Shown here piece by piece: positions 41,579 through 46,243 of a stretch of DNA of 46,243 nucleotides. The number at the start of each line of letters is the position of its first letter. The first letter of the stretch is position 1. The stretch lies in NCBI GenBank assembly GCA_014859095.1, contig JACUUV010000022.1, positions 1 through 46,243 of the forward strand. The letters run 5' to 3'. A program made the position numbers and the translations under genes. Source of the stretch: Clostridia bacterium. Lineage in GTDB: Bacteria; Bacillota; Clostridia; Peptostreptococcales; Acidaminobacteraceae. The notes beneath the pieces were generated by a model. The model was given only the letters and a program-made list of their open reading frames with translations, made no database searches and had not been told where the DNA came from.

Positions 41579-41620
41579 ATAAGCCTTCTTAAAATTCAAT
41601 ATAATTGCATTTGATTATGC

Positions 41621-41678
41621 AAAAAGTCAAATTGTATCAGACCTGATTTCAGGAAGATCCAGTTTGGCTTTTTTTTAT
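41621..41678. terminator. terminator of the TRAP operon
   Basis: AAAAGTCAAATTG pairs (with G-T pairs) with CCAGTTTGGCTTTT, and eight T follow. It lies between convergent genes and overlaps the last codon of the minus-strand gene. Confidence 0.6.
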
Positions 41679-43012
41679 AATCCTTGTATGAGGAAAGGCA
41701 TCATTTGAATCATTTGCATTATTTCATTGATTCCATTCTGGATTCCATATCGCTCTGACTCCGGGAGTTGGTGCGCATTGATTTCAAGATCGGTCATCAA
41801 ATCATTGAAGGCAATACTTCCCAATATATTCGAATAAGCATTGGTAATCACAGTCTGAGTAACCTCAGATATTCTTTGTTGGTTTACCATCAACACCTTG
41901 ATATCCTCTATATTTTGAGTAGATATTGGACTCAAAACGACTTCTTTGTCAAAAGCATTATACGTATAGATTTGTTTAACTCCGATAAAAGCGGAAAGCA
42001 TATCGATTTCCATGGCCCTGAGGAGGTTATTCCTATCAATTTTCAAGAGAATGTCATAATTCATCGATATCCCCATGGAGTGGTATCCAAGTGTGCTGTA
42101 TGTTGTGATCATCTCATCCAGCATATTCCTCAGTTCCTCATCATAATTGGCCTTCAGCGATGTCTGCATGGATTTGGCTTCAGCTTCAGTCATGGAGAAA
42201 TTCAAATGGTCGCCTGATTCCACAAAAGTGTCAACAACTTTATAGACACGATCTTTTATGAGTGCTTGCATGGCTTCATCCTCTTTGAACATGACAATTA
42301 ACGTTTCCATGTTTTCAAATAGGGTTTTCATATCCATGGGCAATAAATACTGACGAACCTTATGTGTGCTCACTTTTCCCTCATATGTTGTTTCAAGTGT
42401 GCCGTCTTCGATTTTTTCTAAAGACTCTTCAAGATAATCCATCAGGATATCTTCATATTGCTTGAAACTCTTTTTTGCGGATTTATAGAGTTGGTCGCTA
42501 TCATCAGTAAGAATTGTCACATAACGCTCGAAGTCCACTTGGTCTGTTTGAGAGTCCGTGTCATAGGTAAATATGTAATCGTATAGTTGTGCAGAACCGA
42601 ATGCAATCTTCCATGGTTCGAAGATCATGCTCATGTTGAGCAAGGGATTGTTTTTATAATTCATCTCGATTTTATAGTCCATATATTTAGGAATTGGTGA
42701 TTGATCGCGTGCATAAGTCATATCATAGACGATTTTAAAATTGGAAAGAATAGAGTTCATGTAATTGCCCATGGCAACAGGATCTTCAGAGGTCTCAAAG
42801 ACACCAAGCTCCTCAGCTGCAGCTTGGTCAACAGACATGGTCATAATGGCAGTTGCGTTTATTTTTTCTAGTTCGCCGGTTTTCTTCATGGCGTAAAGCA
42901 CATGCGTAGAAGGCCTCATTTCAGCTAGTTTGCCAATGATGAACGGTGTGGCGAATACCGCCCCGGTAGCAAGGATAATGACAATTATGACTGCAATATA
43001 ACTCTTTTTCAC
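41675..43012 (-). CDS. membrane-anchored or secreted protein of unknown function
   Basis: The 445-residue protein has an N-terminal hydrophobic segment (4-25, IAVIIVIILATGAVFATPFIIG) that is an uncleaved anchor or signal peptide. The ~420-residue outer part is acidic and rich in Met, Asp and Tyr, with alternating beta segments and helices (LEESLEKIEDGTLETTYEGK). No Cys is present and no known catalytic motif is evident. The translation start is GTG (complement at 43010-43012) with AAAGGAG upstream. It is divergent from the SLC13 gene with ~130 nt between. The shape recalls lipoprotein-like beta proteins, but I do not recognise a family. Confidence 0.7.
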   Translation of the reverse strand: MKKSYIAVIIVIILATGAVFATPFIIGKLAEMRPSTHVLYAMKKTGELEKINATAIMTMSVDQAAAEELGVFETSEDPVAMGNYMNSILSNFKIVYDMTYARDQSPIPKYMDYKIEMNYKNNPLLNMSMIFEPWKIAFGSAQLYDYIFTYDTDSQTDQVDFERYVTILTDDSDQLYKSAKKSFKQYEDILMDYLEESLEKIEDGTLETTYEGKVSTHKVRQYLLPMDMKTLFENMETLIVMFKEDEAMQALIKDRVYKVVDTFVESGDHLNFSMTEAEAKSMQTSLKANYDEELRNMLDEMITTYSTLGYHSMGISMNYDILLKIDRNNLLRAMEIDMLSAFIGVKQIYTYNAFDKEVVLSPISTQNIEDIKVLMVNQQRISEVTQTVITNAYSNILGSIAFNDLMTDLEINAHQLPESERYGIQNGINEIMQMIQMMPFLIQGL

Positions 43013-43084
43013 GATAGATTCTCCTTTGAATTTTATTTACCATTATTTTAGCATTAAATTATTTTTTAGTAAAATGTAACTGTA

Positions 43085-43113
43085 TTGATACCATACGCTC
43101 AAAATGCTATAAT
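43085..43113 (+). promoter_or_regulatory. promoter of the SLC13/RCK transporter gene
   Basis: TTGATA (43085-43090) and TATAAT (43108-43113) are exactly 17 nt apart, 31 nt before the ATG at 43144. Confidence 0.8.
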
Positions 43114-43143
43114 TATTGCCAATAGCAACATTTGGAGGTCTAC

Positions 43144-44931
43144 ATGGGACAGCAGATAATAGTTTTTTCAGTTATAGCAATAGCAATGCTCCTGTTTATT
43201 GATGGCAGAATCCGATACGATTTTGTGGCGCTTTTGGGAATGCTTGTACTGGTTGTCACGGGTGTGATCATTCCAGAAAATGCGTTTTTGGGGTTCAGCC
43301 ATCCAGCTGTAATTACAGTAGCAGCGGTCCTTGTGATTAGCAGTGCGTTAATAAAAACAGGTGCAATCGATCATTTGGTTGTGTTACTCAATAGAGGCAC
43401 CAAAAGCAATTCGATGAAATTGATTGGACTTATGCTTGTTACTGCAGTCATTTCAGGATTTATGAACAACGTTGGAGCACTGGCGTTGATCATGCCGATT
43501 GCCATCAGTGTCGCAAAAGACAGCAAAATAGCACCTTCAAATTTTTTGATGCCAATAGCATTCGCATCACTTTTGGGAGGGATGATGACAGAGATTGGAA
43601 CACCTCCCAATCTGATTATATCCATATATAGAACTGAGGCGGGCATGGAACCATTTGCATTTTTCGATTTTACGCCTGTTGGTATTGTGATGGTCATAAT
43701 TGGGATTATCTATATGGCTATGATCGGTTGGAGGATGATTCCACATAGACTATCCAATGATAATGAACAGTTATTTCATATTGATGAGTATTTATCAGAA
43801 GTTTTGGTGTCAAGAAACTGTAAAATGATCGGGAAATCATTACGTGAATTCTATACGGTTTACAAACTGGATATCAACGTTATCGGAATTATTAGGAATG
43901 GTCGTAAAATTATCGCTCCACTTGCCAATGAGCAGTTGGTCATTGATGACGTGTTGATTCTTAAAGCAGTTCCAACAGAATTGACAGACCTTGTTGAAAA
44001 AACAGGTATGACGCTAAAGGGGTCTAAACTCGATGAAATGGACTTAGGTGAAAAATTTAACATTAAAGAATTGGCATTGGTTGAAGTGGTCTTGAGAGGA
44101 GAATCCCCATTAATAGGAAGAAATGCTGTCGAAGCACAACTTAGAAACAGGTTCAACGTAAATTTGGTCGCTGTTTCCAGAAAAGGGACATCTTCTATTA
44201 GACGGTTGAAAGCATTCAAGTTCAGACCCGGTGACATCTTGTTGATTCAGGTCCCTGAGAGTATGCTTCACGACACTTATTCCAAACTGCGTTGTTTACC
44301 GCTTGCGGAACGGGGCGTTTCAATCAATACTGATAAATCCAAGAGAAATCAGTATATCGCCCTTGGAATTTTTGCAACATCCATAACATTGACGACATTT
44401 GGTCTACTCCCTGTACAGATTGCATTTATGATTGCTGCACTGCTTATGGTTCTGTTTGATATTATAACCGCGAGAGAGTTTTATGATGCGATAGAATGGC
44501 CAACAATCATTATGCTGGGAGCCTTTTTACCGGTAGGGAGCGCACTTCAAAGCAGTGGCAGTTCTGATACAATAGCCAATTTTCTAGTGCAATTTTCTTT
44601 GAACAATTCACCGGGTTTTACGATTGCGGCATTGATGACGTTGACTATGGTGTTGACTAATCTAATCAACAATGCAGCCGCTGCGGTTTTGATGGCACCT
44701 ATAGCATTGAGTCTGTCAGCATTCATGGGCGTCTCTCCAGATCCGTTTCTTATGAGTGTCTGTGTCGCGTCATCTTCTGCATTCTTAACCCCGATAGGCC
44801 ATCAGTCCAATATGCTTGTCATGGGGCCAGGAGGATATCAATTTAGAGATTACTGGAAAGTTGGTTTGCCACTTTCAATTTTAATCATTGTTGTAGGAAC
44901 GCCTTTGATTTTATTGGTTTGGCCGTTTTGA
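43144..44931 (+). CDS. SLC13/DASS-type anion permease with two TrkA-C (RCK-C) domains
   Basis: The ~595-residue membrane protein is split by a cytoplasmic insert. The N-terminal half (1-195) has TVAAVLVISSALIKTGAI, FMNNVGALALIMPIAISVAK and LLGGMMTEIGTPPNLIIS, the anion-binding motif of SLC13 carriers. Residues about 210-375 hold two TrkA-C modules (CKMIGKSLREFY, LILKAVPTELTDLV and ESPLIGRNAVEAQLRNRFNVNLVAV, FRPGDILLIQVPE). The C-terminal half repeats the transport motif (NLINNAAAAVLMAPIAL, TPIGHQSNMLVMGPGGY). It likely carries dicarboxylates or sulfate with cytoplasmic ligand control. I choose ATG 43144 since TTTGGAGG lies 5 nt upstream. Confidence 0.88.
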   Translation: MGQQIIVFSVIAIAMLLFIDGRIRYDFVALLGMLVLVVTGVIIPENAFLGFSHPAVITVAAVLVISSALIKTGAIDHLVVLLNRGTKSNSMKLIGLMLVTAVISGFMNNVGALALIMPIAISVAKDSKIAPSNFLMPIAFASLLGGMMTEIGTPPNLIISIYRTEAGMEPFAFFDFTPVGIVMVIIGIIYMAMIGWRMIPHRLSNDNEQLFHIDEYLSEVLVSRNCKMIGKSLREFYTVYKLDINVIGIIRNGRKIIAPLANEQLVIDDVLILKAVPTELTDLVEKTGMTLKGSKLDEMDLGEKFNIKELALVEVVLRGESPLIGRNAVEAQLRNRFNVNLVAVSRKGTSSIRRLKAFKFRPGDILLIQVPESMLHDTYSKLRCLPLAERGVSINTDKSKRNQYIALGIFATSITLTTFGLLPVQIAFMIAALLMVLFDIITAREFYDAIEWPTIIMLGAFLPVGSALQSSGSSDTIANFLVQFSLNNSPGFTIAALMTLTMVLTNLINNAAAAVLMAPIALSLSAFMGVSPDPFLMSVCVASSSAFLTPIGHQSNMLVMGPGGYQFRDYWKVGLPLSILIIVVGTPLILLVWPF

Positions 44932-44957
44932 CTATAGAATGTAAGGAGAATTAATCG

Positions 44958-45998
44958 ATGATGCAAATGCGTATTGACGACTATGGTTTTAAGATTGGAA
45001 AGTATCCAAAAGGCAAGTTGAATAAGATCACAGATGTCTCTGGAATCAAAGTGGGTCATTATACTGTCGACACCGATCGTAACAAAACTGGGGTGACAGT
45101 CATAATCCCATGTGAGGACAATCCTTTTGTGACCAAGCTCACAGCCGCCGCACATATCATAAATGGTTATGGAAAAAGTGCTGGTTTAATGCAAATCAAC
45201 GAGTTGGGTGTGATCGAAGGTCCTATATTCCTAACCAACACTTTGAATGTTGGGCGGGTCCATGATGCTGCTGTCGAGCATATGGTAAGACGATGTGCGA
45301 GTGAAAAAGTGGAAATCAAGTCTTACAATCCAGTAGTGTGTGAATGCAACGATGCTTATCTTAATGATATCGTTCATAGAGCAGTGGGTGAGGATGAGGT
45401 GTTTGCTGCGATTGATACAAGTGTTTCCGATTTTATCGAAGGGGATATCGGTGCGGGAAAGGGCATGTCATGCCATCAACTCAAGGGGGGCATTGGTTCT
45501 GCTTCAAGAGTTGTGAAAATTGAAAATGTTGTACACCTGATAGGTGTACTCGTGCTTTCCAATCATGGGTCTTTGGAGGATTTCATAATTTCTGGACAGC
45601 CCTATGGAGAAACAATCAAAGCAATCCAAGGCACTGCAAATGAAGTCGAAAAGGGTTCGATTATTATAGTAGTGGCGACAGATCTCCCACTTTCAGACCG
45701 CCAACTGGGACGCTTGATCAGACGTGTTCCAATAGGACTGGCCAAGACGGGATCATACATGGGACATGGAAGTGGTGAAATGGCAATCGGGTTCACTACA
45801 AGAAACCGTGTTCCAGGCAAGGGCAATTATATCGTCAATCAAATCCAGGATTCGGATCTCGACGGTCCGTTTCATGCACTTGCAGAAGCGGTGGAAGAGG
45901 CTGTTCTCAATTCAATGGTTTGTTCAGAAAGAACCGAGGGGTTTGGAGGCAATGTCAGAGAAAGTCTGAAGAAATACTTACCTATGCAAAAAAGATAA
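44958..45998 (+). CDS. P1-family aminopeptidase (DmpA/BapA type, peptidase S58)
   Basis: The 346-residue N-terminal nucleophile hydrolase matures by self-cleavage before a Ser. Typical blocks: TDVSGIKVGHYT, GYGKSAGLMQINELG, FLTNTLNVGRVHDA, EGDIGAGKGM, KGGIGSASR, VLVLSNHGS and KGSIIIVVATDLPLSDRQLGRL. The likely cleavage is Gly233-Ser234 in EKGSIII, with Ser234 as nucleophile of the small subunit. Family members act on D-amino-acid, beta-amino-acid or ordinary N-terminal peptides. AAGGAGAAT precedes the ATG. It starts 26 nt behind the SLC13 gene and probably shares its transcript. A strong hairpin overlaps its last codons. Confidence 0.92.
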   Translation: MMQMRIDDYGFKIGKYPKGKLNKITDVSGIKVGHYTVDTDRNKTGVTVIIPCEDNPFVTKLTAAAHIINGYGKSAGLMQINELGVIEGPIFLTNTLNVGRVHDAAVEHMVRRCASEKVEIKSYNPVVCECNDAYLNDIVHRAVGEDEVFAAIDTSVSDFIEGDIGAGKGMSCHQLKGGIGSASRVVKIENVVHLIGVLVLSNHGSLEDFIISGQPYGETIKAIQGTANEVEKGSIIIVVATDLPLSDRQLGRLIRRVPIGLAKTGSYMGHGSGEMAIGFTTRNRVPGKGNYIVNQIQDSDLDGPFHALAEAVEEAVLNSMVCSERTEGFGGNVRESLKKYLPMQKR

Positions 45999-46023
45999 GA
46001 GCGAATATCGCTCTTATCTTTTT
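45994..46023 (+). terminator. terminator of the peptidase gene
   Basis: GATAAGAGCG and CGCTCTTATC form a perfect 10-bp stem around AATAT, followed by five T. Confidence 0.85.
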
Positions 46024-46243
46024 ATATTTAAATCACCTATGTTGACACTGGCTTTGATTGATATTGTACCACCCTTTCCCGAGGTGTTGAACAAATAAGC
46101 GTCGTTTTTGATGGTGTAGTCGTCAAAGCTGATGTCCATAGCGCCGACATCGAGTTTGGATATGATTTTCTCAAAATCCAGCTGATCACTTTTTATGCTC
46201 AAATCACCGACATTGAGATCAACCTAAAAATCTCTGTTCATGA
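46014..46243 (-). pseudogene. C-terminal part of a beta-repeat (DUF4097-like) protein with an in-frame stop
   Basis: From the right edge the minus strand reads MNRDF, then TAG (complement 46224-46226), then VDLNVGDLSIKSDQLDF and onward to KASVNIGDLNIKR and a stop at 46014. The short beta-strand repeats (NVGDLSIK and NIGDLNIK) resemble DUF4097-type adhesin-like beta helices. The region is coding-like on both sides of the TAG, and a CAG to TAG change would explain it. Alternatively TTG 46202 is a start for a 62-residue product; a ribosome site for it is not seen. The gene's N-terminal part, if any, lies outside the window. Confidence 0.45.

Overview
The window is AT-rich bacterial chromosome, most likely from an anaerobic Firmicute of the class Clostridia. 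The grounds are strong AGGAGG-type ribosome sites, TTGACA/TATAAT promoters, an S-layer-homology (SLH) cell-wall protein, a hybrid-cluster protein, cobalamin-type radical SAM enzymes, a TAXI-type TRAP transporter and a probable PPi-dependent PEP carboxykinase. The genus cannot be fixed from the sequence alone. There are no rRNA or tRNA genes, no CRISPR array and no intact mobile element.

Layout. 1-1740 is a degraded stretch: the 3' end of a ThiS sulfur-carrier gene, a truncated IS256-type transposase with one element end, a small secreted protein, a Cys-rich DUF2769-like protein, and a second, decayed copy of the secreted gene's 3' end. 1742-5886 carries a DEAD-box helicase, a threonine aldolase and an SLH/M23 peptidase. 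5901-10134 is a metalloid-resistance locus: ArsP-like permease and ArsR on the minus strand, and arsR-arsD-arsA diverging from them, with a decayed thioredoxin-like gene behind the permease and no ArsB or Acr3 pump in view. 10264-16477 has a HerA-like ATPase, a graveyard of three gene remnants, a MarR regulator with a clear palindromic operator, an ABC-F ATPase and an RsmH paralogue. 16531-21935 has an hcp gene lacking its N-terminal cluster region, an aminotransferase, a reductase with a C-terminal extension, and hutG.

22076-30024 is the most interesting part. Seven co-directional genes, most overlapping by 4 nt, encode two acyltransferase-like proteins, a SAM methyltransferase and four different cobalamin-binding radical SAM proteins. 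Three of the four look like paralogues and the second is of another subfamily. I read this as a biosynthetic operon for an unknown modified lipid or small molecule. 30075-35391 holds a GNAT/nitrilase fusion and the 1156-residue putative PPi-PEPCK. 35416-45998 is mainly transport and organic-acid or peptide metabolism: aldehyde dehydrogenase, AEC carrier, TAXI-TRAP operon, SLC13/RCK carrier and P1-family peptidase. An array of four 10-bp repeats precedes the TRAP operon. The window ends in a minus-strand beta-repeat protein fragment with an in-frame stop.

Functions are assigned by reading motifs from translated sequence. No database search was possible.
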